From JAKACA01 sp963735115 (lineage in GTDB: Bacteria > Actinomycetota > Acidimicrobiia > Acidimicrobiales > Bog-793): DNA of 64,000 nt. Below, one piece after another: positions 15,309-23,316 of the stretch (within the stretch, counting starts at the first letter, position 1; every line of letters starts with the position of its first letter). Location: positions 1,178,001-1,242,000 of the forward strand of contig CAVTJR010000003.1 of assembly GCA_963735115.1 (NCBI GenBank), read 5' to 3'. The notes beneath the pieces are model-generated. The model was not told the origin of the DNA. It did no database searches and saw only the letters and a program-made list of their open reading frames with translations. Position numbers and translations under genes: made by a program.

Positions 15309-15797
15309 GTGCCTTCTCTCGGTCGCATGTGCTACCTGACGACGGTCGTGGGGTCTTTCCACGGTCGGGTGCTGGCCGCCCGCCTCGGCGCCGAGGGCGT
15401 CATCGTGGTGCTGCGGGGCGCCACAGACGGGCCCTACCCGATTCAGAGCGCCGTCGACGTCCTCGTGCCCGCCGATCAGCTCGCTCTGGCGCGCGAGATT
15501 CTCCTTGCCGATGCCGTAGAGGACGTCTTCGAGAGCAGCGACTTGCCAGGCGTCGAAGGACCGGACGCAGCTGAGGCCTCGAGCGTCGCCGCCGGCGAGC
15601 GGGGCTCGGACCCAACTGAGCGAGCCGTCATCCCCGTGTCGTCCGGCCATCCCTCTGACTCGTTCTCACTGCGCCCGGGCGCAACCGCAGGTCCGTTTCG
15701 CCAACGGGGCCGCCTCCGCACCCTGCCGGCCCTCCTCGTCGTCATGCTCGTGACGGTGATGATCGTCGGGGCCTGCCTCGCCGTCGTCGTGCACTGA
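15309..15797 (+). CDS. DUF2007-like protein with C-terminal membrane anchor
   Basis: 162 residues from the GTG at 15309. The first 75 residues (TTVVGSFHGRVLAARLGAEG, then VLVPADQLALAREIL) look like the small ferredoxin-fold DUF2007 'putative signal-transducing' domain. A polar linker follows, and the chain ends with one hydrophobic helix of about 22 residues (ALLVVMLVTVMIVGACLAVVV), so the domain would face the cytoplasm from a C-terminal anchor. The start is chosen by the leaderless promoter; an ATG at 15327 is an alternative. The gene interrupts the otherwise reverse-strand Pup-proteasome cluster and is divergent from pafA, so a link with pupylation is only positional. Confidence 0.65.
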   Translation: MPSLGRMCYLTTVVGSFHGRVLAARLGAEGVIVVLRGATDGPYPIQSAVDVLVPADQLALAREILLADAVEDVFESSDLPGVEGPDAAEASSVAAGERGSDPTERAVIPVSSGHPSDSFSLRPGATAGPFRQRGRLRTLPALLVVMLVTVMIVGACLAVVVH

Positions 15798-15823
15798 GCG
15801 CCGCCGAGCGGCCGAGGCGACGG

Positions 15824-16660
15824 CTACAGGCCGTCGGCTTCGGGCACGGCCGGCGGTTCCTCCGGGGGCTCGGCCTCGTCACCGGCTGCGCCGGCCGATG
15901 GAGCTGGCGTCGGCGCCTCACCGGTCTGAGCTGACACCTCCGTCTCCTCCTTTGGCGAAACCGAGGGAGTGCCGGCGGCCGGTGGCGCCATGAGCTCAGC
16001 GAGGTCCTCGTTCGAGAGCCGTCGGAAGGCCCGCCGGCCACTGCCGTGCTCGAGGACGGCCGCCTCGAGGTCGGCCGGTTCGAAGCTCCGATCCGGGCCG
16101 GCGAGCGCCGCCACGCAGTTGCGGACCGCTTCGGCGAGCGGCCAACCACGGCGGTAGGACGAGCTCAGCCGGTCGTTGATCGTGGTGGAGTCACCGCCCA
16201 GCACCGTGAAGTCGACCTCGTCGACGACGGTGCCGTCGTAGGCGATGTGGTACAGCTGGTGGTCGTCGTCGTAGGCGTCCAGCTCGGCGACGAGGATCTC
16301 GACCTCGAGCGGCTTCATCTCGTGCGTGAACACCTGACCGAGGAACTGGGCATACAGGTTGGCCAGTGACCTGGCGTCGACGTCCTCACGCGAGTAGGCG
16401 AACCCCTTCGTGTCGGCGTGCCGAACACCGGCTACCCGCAGCTGGTCGAATTCGTTGTAACGCCCGGCGCCGGCGAAGGCGACGCGGTCGTAGATCTCGC
16501 TGATCTTGTGCAGCGTGCGCGAGGGGTTGTCGGCCACGATGAGCACGCCGGAGCCGTAGAGGGCGGCGACGAGGGAACGACCGCGGGCGATGCCCTTCTG
16601 GGCGTACTCCGCCCGGTCCTTCATGACCTGCTCGGGTGCCACGTAGTAGGGCATGGTCAT
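15824..16660 (-). CDS. prcA: 20S proteasome alpha subunit
   Basis: 278 residues. It matches actinobacterial PrcA: an N-terminal gate and alpha-subunit signature MPYYVAPEQVMKDRAEYAQK, then GIARGRSLVAALYGSGVLIVAD and NEFDQLRVAGVRHADTKGF. The catalytic N-terminal Thr is absent, as expected for an alpha subunit. Alpha rings cap the core and dock the ATPase Mpa/ARC. The last 45 residues are a Pro/Glu/Ala-rich tail. The ATG overlaps the prcB stop by 4 nt (ATGA), with GAGGTGAG as ribosome site, so the two subunits are translationally coupled, consistent with fixed stoichiometry. Confidence 0.96.
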   Translation of the reverse strand: MTMPYYVAPEQVMKDRAEYAQKGIARGRSLVAALYGSGVLIVADNPSRTLHKISEIYDRVAFAGAGRYNEFDQLRVAGVRHADTKGFAYSREDVDARSLANLYAQFLGQVFTHEMKPLEVEILVAELDAYDDDHQLYHIAYDGTVVDEVDFTVLGGDSTTINDRLSSSYRRGWPLAEAVRNCVAALAGPDRSFEPADLEAAVLEHGSGRRAFRRLSNEDLAELMAPPAAGTPSVSPKEETEVSAQTGEAPTPAPSAGAAGDEAEPPEEPPAVPEADGL

Positions 16661-17529
16661 GACGGCTCACCTCGCCTCACGCGTTCGAGCGAGCCGAGCA
16701 GGGTCGAGAAGCTCTCGGCGACCTCGTCGTCGGGCAAGCGGCGATAGCCGTCCTCGTCGACGATGGCGACAACCGGGTAGATGCCCCGCAGCGGATCCGG
16801 GCCGCCGGTGGCCGAGTCCTCGTCGGCCGCCTGATAGAGGGCCTTGACGGCTAGCTCGACGGCTTCGTCGACGCTCATGCCGTCGCGGTAGCCGAGCTTG
16901 ACGGTCGTCCTGGCGTCGCGGCCGCCGGATCCAGTGGCGTGATATTCCAGCTCCTCGTATCGACCGCCCGCGACGTCGTAGGAGAAGATGCGCCCGACCT
17001 TTCGGCGCGTGTCGTAGCCGGCGAAGAGGGGCACGACGGCGAGGCCTTCCATCGCCATCGGCAGGTTGGCTCTCACCATCTGGGCGAGCTGATTGGCCTT
17101 GCCTTCCAGTGAGAGCGTGAGGCCTTCGACTTTCTCGTAGTGCTCGAGCTGGGTCTGGAAGAGTCGCACCATATCGACAGCCGGTCCGGCCGCCCCGGCG
17201 ATACCGACCGCGGAGAAGTGGTCGGCCGGAAACACCTTCTCGATGCCGCGGTGGGCGATCGAATACCCCTCCGTTGCGCGGCGGTCACCCACGACGACGA
17301 CGCCACCGGCGAATCGAAGGGCGACGATGGTCGTGCCGTGGGGCACGGCGGTCATCTGCTGGCGGCCGCTCTCGGCCGCCCCGCCGGAGGCCCTGCCGAG
17401 CGATCCCGCCGATGAGGTTGGCACGCGCGCCGGGAGACCGCCGGTGGACTCAAGAGCGGCACTGCGGCGCAGGAGGTCTAGGAAGTTCGGACCGGGGTCG
17501 CCCCCGGTGGGGAAGAGAGGAAGGCTCAT
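16657..17529 (-). CDS. prcB: 20S proteasome beta subunit (propeptide form)
   Basis: 290 residues from the ATG at 17529. A 65-residue propeptide precedes the autoprocessing site PHG/TTIVALRF, making Thr66 the mature catalytic N-terminus. The other catalytic residues are in place: Asp in VVVGDRRAT, Lys in IEKVF, and Ser in ADEDSATGGPDP near the C-terminus. The N-terminus MSLPLFPTGG and FLDLLRR resembles the mycobacterial propeptide start. The frame also opens at 17577 inside pup, but a TAGCCT box 8 nt before 17529 and the homology favour the shorter form. It forms the proteolytic inner rings. Confidence 0.95.
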   Translation of the reverse strand: MSLPLFPTGGDPGPNFLDLLRRSAALESTGGLPARVPTSSAGSLGRASGGAAESGRQQMTAVPHGTTIVALRFAGGVVVVGDRRATEGYSIAHRGIEKVFPADHFSAVGIAGAAGPAVDMVRLFQTQLEHYEKVEGLTLSLEGKANQLAQMVRANLPMAMEGLAVVPLFAGYDTRRKVGRIFSYDVAGGRYEELEYHATGSGGRDARTTVKLGYRDGMSVDEAVELAVKALYQAADEDSATGGPDPLRGIYPVVAIVDEDGYRRLPDDEVAESFSTLLGSLERVRRGEPS

Positions 17530-17537
17530 TGCGGCGA

Positions 17538-17543
17538 AGGCTA
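17538..17543 (-). promoter_or_regulatory. Possible -10 box TAGCCT before prcB
   Basis: The reverse strand reads TAGCCT, then 8 nt, then the prcB ATG, just after the pup stop. It would allow prcBA transcription independent of dop-pup. Confidence 0.35.
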
Positions 17544-17554
17544 TCGCCCCGGTC

Positions 17555-17755
17555 TCATTGACCACCCTTTTGCACATAGTTGCGAACGAACTCCTCGGCG
17601 TTGTCCTCCAGGACCTCGTCGATCTCGTCGAGGAGGTCGTCGATCTCGGCCTTCAGCCGCTCCCCTCGTTCGGTCGAGGCTGCCGCCTCATCCGCCTCGG
17701 CGACAGGCTCCTCCCGAGTCTGTGCCGGTCGGCGCTTCTGCTCTCGTTCAGCCAT
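17555..17755 (-). CDS. pup: Prokaryotic ubiquitin-like protein Pup
   Basis: 66 residues, intrinsically disordered and acidic. The conserved C-terminal half reads DDLLDEIDEVLEDNAEEF and ends VRNYVQKGGQ. The C-terminal Gln must be deamidated to Glu by Dop before ligation by PafA. The N-terminal half is the region threaded by the proteasomal ATPase. Ribosome site AGGAGGC before the ATG; 12 nt after the dop stop, so a dop-pup-prcB-prcA operon is likely. Confidence 0.98.
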   Translation of the reverse strand: MAEREQKRRPAQTREEPVAEADEAAASTERGERLKAEIDDLLDEIDEVLEDNAEEFVRNYVQKGGQ

Positions 17756-17767
17756 GTGCGGTGCCTC

Positions 17768-19261
17768 CTAGGACCCCAGCCGTCTCAGTAACTCAGCCGG
17801 GCTCTCGCAATCCTCGAAGAGAGTATCGACGTGGCGTGCGGTCCCCCTGAGCGGTTCCATCATCGGCACTCGGCGCAGCGGATCCTCGCCGACGTCGAAC
17901 ACGACCGAATCCCAGTTGGCGGCGACCACGCTCGAGGCGAAGAGCGAGAGACAGCGCCCGCGGAAGTACGCCCGCGTCGTCGCCGGCGGCTCCGTCACCG
18001 CATGCTCGATGTCGGCCCGGTCGACGAGACGCTCCATGTCGAGTCGGGCGAAGAGCGACTTCGCCGGGCGAATGTCGTGGTACTGCAGATCGACCGCCGC
18101 CAGGTGCTGGTCGCCCCAGTCGAGACCGTGGCGCTGGCGGTAGCCCTCGACGATGCGGCGTTTTCCAACCCAGTCGAGTTGTCCGGCGAGGGAGTCAGGG
18201 TCCGTCTCCAGACCGTGTAGGACGTGTTCCCAACGGTCGAGAACCATGCGGGCGACGTCGGGGTCCTCCCCGAGGCATGCGAGGCCGCGCTCGTCGGCGT
18301 ACTTGCGCGCCAGCCCGTGAAGCTCCCACTGCAGCTCCACGGCGGTCATGCGCTCGCCCGATGCAAGCTCGAGCGTCAGGGCGAGGTCGGGATCACGAGA
18401 AACGGCCCGGATGGCCGCCACCGGGTTGGCGAGGCTCAGATCACGACCGGCGTGGAAGTCGTCCTCGATCATGGCGAGCACGATGGCGGTGGCACCCACC
18501 TTGAGGAAGGTCGCCACCTCAGCGAGGTTGGCGTCGCCGACGATCACGTGCAGCCGCCGGTACTTCTGCGGATCGGCGTGCGGCTCGTCGCGTGTGTTGA
18601 CGATCGGCCGTTTGAGGGTCGTCTCGAGCCCGACCTCCTCCTCGAAGAAATCCGCCCGCTGGCTCAGCTGGAAGTGGGCGGGGTGCTCGGTGTCTCCGGT
18701 CTCTTGGCCGACCTTGCCGGCTCCGCAGTAGACCTGCCGTGTGACGAGGTGGGGCGTGACCCTCTGCACGATACGGGAGAACGGCACGGCGCGGTCCATC
18801 AGATAGTTCTCGTGGCAGCCGTAGGAGTTGCCTTTGCCGTCGCTGTTGTTCTTGTGGATCAGGATCTCGTCGCCCGGGGGGAGGAGCTGGCGCGCCGCCT
18901 CCATGGAGCGGCCGAGGATGACCTCGCCGGCGCGGTCGTGGCACACGAGCTCGAGCGGGTTCGAGCACTCCGGCGTCGAGTACTCCGGATGGGCGTGGTC
19001 GACGTAGTAGCGCGCCCCGTTCGTCAGAACGGCGTTGACGAGATGGGTCTCCACCTCGGGCGGCATGGAACCTTCGCGGGCAAACCCCCGGGCGTCTCGC
19101 TGAGGCGACTCGTCCTCGAAGTCCCAGCCGATCTTTCGCTCGAGGCGGGAGACGTAGGCGTTGATGAGCAGTGAGGACGCGGTCGTCGGGCTCATCTCGT
19201 CGTTCGACACGACGAGGATCCCGTACTCCGTCTCGATGCCGCACACCTTCGCGATCGCCAC
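17768..19261 (-). CDS. dop: Pup deamidase/depupylase Dop
   Basis: 497 residues, a PafA paralogue with the Dop-specific features. The N-terminus is VCGIETEYGI; the loop DESPQRDARGFAREGS falls where Dop proteins carry their distinguishing insertion; the catalytic Asp lies in YYVDHAHPEYSTPEC. ILIHKNNSDGKGNSYGCHENY and PIVNTRDEPHAD are conserved. Dop converts the C-terminal Gln of Pup to Glu and removes Pup from conjugates. The GTG start is supported by a TAGCGT box 6 nt upstream; the message is probably leaderless and continues into pup. Confidence 0.97.
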   Translation of the reverse strand: MAIAKVCGIETEYGILVVSNDEMSPTTASSLLINAYVSRLERKIGWDFEDESPQRDARGFAREGSMPPEVETHLVNAVLTNGARYYVDHAHPEYSTPECSNPLELVCHDRAGEVILGRSMEAARQLLPPGDEILIHKNNSDGKGNSYGCHENYLMDRAVPFSRIVQRVTPHLVTRQVYCGAGKVGQETGDTEHPAHFQLSQRADFFEEEVGLETTLKRPIVNTRDEPHADPQKYRRLHVIVGDANLAEVATFLKVGATAIVLAMIEDDFHAGRDLSLANPVAAIRAVSRDPDLALTLELASGERMTAVELQWELHGLARKYADERGLACLGEDPDVARMVLDRWEHVLHGLETDPDSLAGQLDWVGKRRIVEGYRQRHGLDWGDQHLAAVDLQYHDIRPAKSLFARLDMERLVDRADIEHAVTEPPATTRAYFRGRCLSLFASSVVAANWDSVVFDVGEDPLRRVPMMEPLRGTARHVDTLFEDCESPAELLRRLGS

Positions 19262-19267
19262 AATCGG

Positions 19268-19273
19268 ACGCTA
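19268..19273 (-). promoter_or_regulatory. -10 box TAGCGT, leaderless start of dop
   Basis: The reverse strand reads TAGCGT, then 6 nt, then the GTG at 19261. It is the likely promoter of dop-pup-prcB-prcA, separate from arc. Confidence 0.55.
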
Positions 19274-19332
19274 CCCCACCGCGCAAGTCATGATGCCGCA
19301 TCTGTAGTGATCGCGCCGGGAACCGTGGCGGC

Positions 19333-19363
19333 CGGGCGATGTGGAGGCGCCTCCGGTCGCCCG
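19333..19363 (-). terminator. Strong hairpin between arc and dop
   Basis: Outer arms CGGGCGA and TCGCCCG enclose the 12-bp palindrome GGAGGCGCCTCC with small bulges. It lies 32 nt past the arc stop. There is no U tract, so it could be a Rho-assisted or intrinsic GC-rich terminator for arc. Confidence 0.4.
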
Positions 19364-19394
19364 AGCGGCTGGCCGGATGACGGCGGTAAGGCGA

Positions 19395-21142
19395 CTACAG
19401 GTACTGGCCCGTACCCACCCGCTCGATGGCGCGGCCGCCCTGCTGCTCCTCGCCCTGTCCGATGAGCGTGCGCACGTAGACGATTCGCTCGCCCTTCTTG
19501 CCCGAGATCTTCGCCCAGTCGTCCGGGTTGGTCGTGTTCGGCAAATCCTCGTTCTCCTTGTACTCCTGCTTGATCGACTCGAGCAGGTCGGCCAAGCGGA
19601 TGCCTCTGCCCGTACCGGCGATGGCCCGCTTGATGGCGAGCTTCTTGGCTCTGCGGACGATGTTCTCGATCATCGCCCCGGAGGAGAAGTCCTTGAAATA
19701 CAGGACCTCCTTGTCACCGTTCTGGTAGGTCACCTCCAGGAACCGGTTCTCCGGCTCGGAGCGGTACATCTCCCGCACGGTCAGCTCGATCATGGCCTTG
19801 ACGGCCTTGTCGGCGTCGCTGCCTCCGTGAGCGGCGATGTCAGCGGGGTCGAGCGGCAGATCTGTCGTCAGATAGCGGGCGAAGATCTGTTCGGCGGAGG
19901 TCTCGTCCGGTCGCTCGATCTTGATCTTCACGTCAAGGCGGCCGGGCCGCAGGATGGCCGGGTCGATCAGGTCCTCGCGGTTGGAAGCGCCGATCACGAT
20001 GACGTTGCGGAGCGTCTCGACACCGTCGATCTCGGCCAGGAGCTGGGGAACGACGGTCGACTCCATGTCCGAGCTGATCCCACTGCCCCTCGTGCGGAAG
20101 AGCGAGTCCATCTCGTCGAAGAAGACGATGACGGGGACGCCTTCCTCCGCCTTCTCGCGGCACGCTGGAATACGAGGCGTATCTGGCGCTCGGTCTCCCC
20201 CACGTACTTGTTGAGCAGCTCAGGCCCCTTGATGTTCAGGAAGTAGCTGCGTGACTTCTCGTTGCCGGCCAACTCGGCGACCTTCTTCGCGAGCGAGTTG
20301 GCGACCGCCTTGGCGATGAGGGTCTTGCCACAGCCGGGAGGCCCGTACAGCAAGATGCCCTTCGGGGCTGGCAGCCGGTACTCGGCAAACAGGTCGCGGT
20401 GCAGGTAGGGAAGCTCGACGGCGTCGGTGATGGCTTCGATCTGCTCGTCGAGGCCTCCGATGTCGGAGTAGGTGACGTCGGGCACCTCCTCGAGGACGAT
20501 CTCCTCCATCTCCGGACGGGGAAGCTTCTCGAGCAGCAGCCCCGAGCGGGGGTCCATGAGAACCGAGTCGCCGGCCCGCAGCTTGACGCCGGCCAGGTAC
20601 TCGGAGATCTCGGCAACCCGCTCTTCGTCGGCGCGACCGACGCACAGGGCTCGGCGTCCGTCCTCGAGTATCTCGGCGATCGTCACGACCTCGCCACCGG
20701 ACTCGTGGTCACGCACCATGACAACGTTGAGCGATTCGTTGAGGACGACCTCCTGGCCCTTGCGGAGCTCGTCGGTGTCGAGCTCCGGGTGCAGTGAGAC
20801 GCGCATCTTCCGCCCGCTCGAGAACACGTCCACGGTGCCGTCGTCGTTCGTCTGCAGATACGTGCCGTAGGCGGCGGGCGGCTGCGTGAGCTTCTCGACC
20901 TCCTCCCGCAAGGCGGCGATGTGCTCCTTGGCCTGCTGCAGCGTGAAGGTCAGCTTCTCGTTCTGCGAGGTGGCGTGACTGAGCTGTCCCTTCGCCTCGA
21001 GGAGTCGCTCCTCGAGCGAGCGTACGCGCTGCGGTGCCTCCTGCAGCCGCCGCCGCAGCTCGGCGATCTCGTCCTCTGCCAGCTCCGCTCGGTTCCGCAG
21101 CTCCTGGAGGGCGTCTGCGGACCCTTCACCACTGTCGTTCAT
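19395..21142 (-). CDS. arc: Proteasome-associated AAA+ ATPase ARC/Mpa (one apparent frameshift)
   Basis: About 582 residues once a one-base frameshift is repaired. Order: N-terminal coiled coil (10-86) that captures Pup, two OB-like domains (about 90-215), then the AAA+ module with Walker A GPPGCGKT (267-274), Walker B VFFDEMDS and the second-region arginine GRLDVK. The C-terminus is GTGQYL, the motif that docks into the 20S alpha ring. The frame breaks at 20159-20160: the reading CGT GCC GCG needs one more C (GCC CGC GAG) to join FQRA to REKAEEGVPVIVFFDE. Both sides are fully conserved, so sequence error is likelier than decay. AAGGAGGTG ribosome site; promoter at 21186-21191. Confidence 0.92.
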
Positions 21143-21185
21143 GGTCGTGGCACCTCCTTCGGCCGCTCACCACCGTCCTTGCAGG

Positions 21186-21191
21186 AACCTA
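21186..21191 (-). promoter_or_regulatory. -10 box TAGGTT for arc
   Basis: The reverse strand reads TAGGTT. A start near 21179 gives a leader of about 37 nt containing the strong AAGGAGGTG ribosome site, unlike the leaderless dop. Confidence 0.4.
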
Positions 21192-21296
21192 CACCGGTCG
21201 GCGGACAAAGCAAGCGACCCCCAAGGGCCCTTCGGCGCCCTCCTCGATCCAAGAGCCGGTACCAGGTGAAAGTGGCTCGTGGGCCACACCCGCCCG

Positions 21297-21302
21297 TACA
21301 CT
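21297..21302 (+). promoter_or_regulatory. -10 box TACACT for the ferredoxin gene
   Basis: TACACT about 87 nt before the ATG at 21389, in the 246-bp divergent region between arc and the ferredoxin gene. No other obvious structure was found in that region. Confidence 0.35.
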
Positions 21303-21388
21303 GGGCGAGACCAAGTTCCGACAAGTTGTCGTCACGGCCGTCAGCAGGGCTGAGCGCCCCAGCTTTTCTGAAAGAGAGACCCGCTCAC

Positions 21389-21628
21389 ATGAAGGTGTGG
21401 ATTGACCAGGATCTGTGCACAGGCGACGGTCTGTGCGAAGAGATCTGCCCATCGGTCTTCACCCTGCTCGACGACGGTCTCGCCTACGTGAAGCAGGATG
21501 GGGCTGTCCTGAACAGCCCGGGCGGATCTGCACAGATGGCCGACGTCACCGCCGACCTGGAGGACGCCGTCACCGAGGCGGCCGAGGAGTGCCCGGGAGA
21601 GTGCATCTTCATCGTCGCCGGCGACTGA
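21389..21628 (+). CDS. Small actinobacterial ferredoxin
   Basis: 79 residues. Cluster ligands are Cys10, Cys16, Cys20 and the C-terminal pair Cys68/Cys72 (CTGDGLCEEICP and EECPGECIF). The second cysteine of the classical CxxCxxC motif is replaced (GD), as in 3Fe-4S and Asp-ligated 4Fe-4S ferredoxins that commonly feed cytochromes P450 in this phylum. The start ATG has GAGAGA upstream; an open frame extends far upstream without homology. It lies next to arc, an arrangement I recall from other actinobacterial proteasome clusters, but no functional link is established. Its last 145 nt are antisense to the annotated end of trmI. Confidence 0.9.
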   Translation: MKVWIDQDLCTGDGLCEEICPSVFTLLDDGLAYVKQDGAVLNSPGGSAQMADVTADLEDAVTEAAEECPGECIFIVAGD

Positions 21629-22680
21629 GCTCGGCGCCTCCCGGCCTCACTCAGCCGGGCTGAGCTCGACCCGCCCTGCTCGCCAGCGAGACGTTCGGGG
21701 TTCTCGACCGCCCGCCCGTCGATGCCGTCGTCTGCCGCCGGCTCGTCCTCGGCCTCCTCAGGGCCGCTGCGGCGGCCGTCGCGCACGCTGGCGTCCAGCA
21801 GGCGAGCGGTCGTGATGAAGCCGGTATGGGCGACCATCCGCTGATCGGGTCGGACGGAGCGGCCCTCGATGTGCCAGGTGCGACGAAGAACCTCAAAGGT
21901 CTCCTCCAGCCCGAAGGCGCTGTGGGCGAGGGCCTCACGTAATTCGGCCGTCTGGTTGATCGACGGCAGGTAAGCGCACAGGATGCCGCCCCTTCGAAGG
22001 GCCGCCTCGGCGTGAGGCACAACTCTCCAGGGTTCGGGCAGGTCGAGCACGACGCGGTCGAGGTCCCGCTCAGCGATCCCTTCGTAGACGTCGCGCTCGT
22101 GCACTTCATAGCTACCGGCGTGCCCGATCATGGCGGTGACGTTTGCGATGGCCGTGGCGGCGAAGTCGGGCCGGATCTCATAGCCCGTGATGCGAGCTCC
22201 GGCCCTCAGCAAGGTCATCGAGAGCGCCCCCGAGCCGACGCCGGCCTCCAGCACCCGTGCGCCCGGGAAGATGTCGGCGGCAAGGAGGATGGCCCCCAGA
22301 TCTTTTGGGTAGATCACCTGCGCACCGCGAGGCATGTTGAGGACGACGTCGCTGAGCGTCGGTCGGACAGCGAGGTAGCGGGCGTTCGACCGGCGGGCGC
22401 TGTCGTTCCGGCGTGCCTCCACCTCGGTGCCTTCGGTGGCGCCGATGAGGGCGTCGTGCGACACGATGCCGGAGTGGGACTCGAACGTGCGGCCGGAGCG
22501 CAACCGGACGAGGTACCGGCGCCCCTTCCGGTCGATCAGGAGCGCTCGGTCGCCTTCGGCGAAAGGCGACGGCCCGCCGGCGGGCGGTGCCTCGGCCTCC
22601 CTACCGCCGTCACGAGCAGCCCGTTCGGCTGCTGGCACATGGTTTGAGCCGGGCTCCCTGGGGACATCGCCGGCGTTCAC
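21484..22680 (-). CDS. trmI: tRNA (adenine-58-N1) methyltransferase TrmI
   Basis: 398 residues as read. The N-terminal beta-barrel (DRALLIDRKGRRYLVRL) and the Rossmann methyltransferase domain (PKDLGAILLAADIFPGARVL, SAM loop EAGVGSGALS, DLPEPW) match Rv2118c-type TrmI, which methylates A58 in the T-loop of tRNA. The known family ends near residue 300. Here a charged tail of about 100 residues follows, and its last 48 codons run antisense through the ferredoxin gene. Another frame has a stop at 21651, so a small indel may have removed the true end; the stop at 21484 is therefore doubtful. The GTG start overlaps the upstream gene by 4 nt. In M. tuberculosis trmI also neighbours mpa. Confidence 0.88.
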   Translation of the reverse strand: MNAGDVPREPGSNHVPAAERAARDGGREAEAPPAGGPSPFAEGDRALLIDRKGRRYLVRLRSGRTFESHSGIVSHDALIGATEGTEVEARRNDSARRSNARYLAVRPTLSDVVLNMPRGAQVIYPKDLGAILLAADIFPGARVLEAGVGSGALSMTLLRAGARITGYEIRPDFAATAIANVTAMIGHAGSYEVHERDVYEGIAERDLDRVVLDLPEPWRVVPHAEAALRRGGILCAYLPSINQTAELREALAHSAFGLEETFEVLRRTWHIEGRSVRPDQRMVAHTGFITTARLLDASVRDGRRSGPEEAEDEPAADDGIDGRAVENPERLAGEQGGSSSARLSEAGRRRAQSPATMKMHSPGHSSAASVTASSRSAVTSAICADPPGLFRTAPSCFT

Positions 22681-23090
22681 GCCGGGGCGCGAGCGCTGCG
22701 CCCGGCACCCTTGCGGCCCGGGGAGCCGCCACCCCCCGTCCCTCGGGCGGGTGTCTCGTCATCGGCCACCCGGGCAGGATCGACGAGCTCGGCGGCGGCC
22801 TTGCGCTCGGATCGCACCTGGTGCCGCGCCAGCTTGGCGGCCGCTCGATCCGCTTTGGCCAGCTTGCGCGCCTTGCGACCGAAGGGGGGCGGGGGCACGC
22901 TCCTGACGGTGATCGTCTCGCCGACCCGGATCTGCTCCCTCACGACACGCTGTGTCGGCGAGCGGGACAGCCAGCGTACGAGCCAGGCGACCGCACCGGC
23001 AGCCAACCAGATGCCGTTGCCGCCGAGGAGACCCTCACGGACGCCGCGCCTGACGAGGTTGCGTGTCAGGCGCTCGAGCAGTCTCTTCAC
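22677..23090 (-). CDS. Small basic protein with one membrane helix, unknown function
   Basis: 137 residues from the GTG at 23090, which has GGGAG upstream. An N-terminal basic helix (VKRLLERLTRNLVRRGVREGL) is followed by one hydrophobic segment (IWLAAGAVAWLVRWL) and a long Lys/Arg/Ala-rich cytoplasmic tail. The frame extends upstream to 23273 but would overlap the preceding gene without homology. It sits between two other small membrane genes and trmI, whose start it overlaps. Not recognised. Confidence 0.6.
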   Translation of the reverse strand: MKRLLERLTRNLVRRGVREGLLGGNGIWLAAGAVAWLVRWLSRSPTQRVVREQIRVGETITVRSVPPPPFGRKARKLAKADRAAAKLARHQVRSERKAAAELVDPARVADDETPARGTGGGGSPGRKGAGRSARAPA

Positions 23091-23112
23091 GTCAGCTCCC
23101 GCTCTGGCTGGT

Positions 23113-23316
23113 TCAGATGCGTCGAATCTCGAGGACCGGAGCTTCCTTGCGTCCGCGCCGCCGCCCGAGCAGGTAGACGGCGGCGACGACGAGCACGCCG
23201 GCGACAGCCGCGATGCCAAGTGCTGGCGCCGTCGCCTCGCTGGCAACGGAGGAGGCGGAGCCTCCGAGCTCACGTAGCTTCGTCTCGAGGTCGCCGAGGG
23301 TGACGCGATCGCTCAT
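23113..23316 (-). CDS. 67-residue membrane protein, unknown function
   Basis: A short acidic/basic amphipathic N-terminus (TLGDLETKLRELGG) precedes one membrane helix (ALGIAAVAGVLVVAAVYLLG) and ends in an RRRGRK stop-transfer cluster. The ATG overlaps the stop of the holin-like gene by 4 nt (ATGA). It probably works with its neighbours; the function is unknown. Confidence 0.65.
   Translation of the reverse strand: MSDRVTLGDLETKLRELGGSASSVASEATAPALGIAAVAGVLVVAAVYLLGRRRGRKEAPVLEIRRI

Noticed and set aside
17530..17577. Longer prcB start overlapping pup
   Set aside because: The 16 extra residues overlap the pup end, lack similarity to known propeptides, and precede the TAGCCT box.
19395..20111. 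Separate gene for the C-terminal AAA+ half of arc
   Set aside because: It begins in the middle of the Walker B motif and joins perfectly to the upstream frame with one added base, so it is part of one gene.
22711..23277. Forward open frames opposite the small membrane-gene cluster
   Set aside because: Low-complexity Arg/Pro/Ser translation without domains; the reverse-strand genes have start signals, overlaps and membrane helices.
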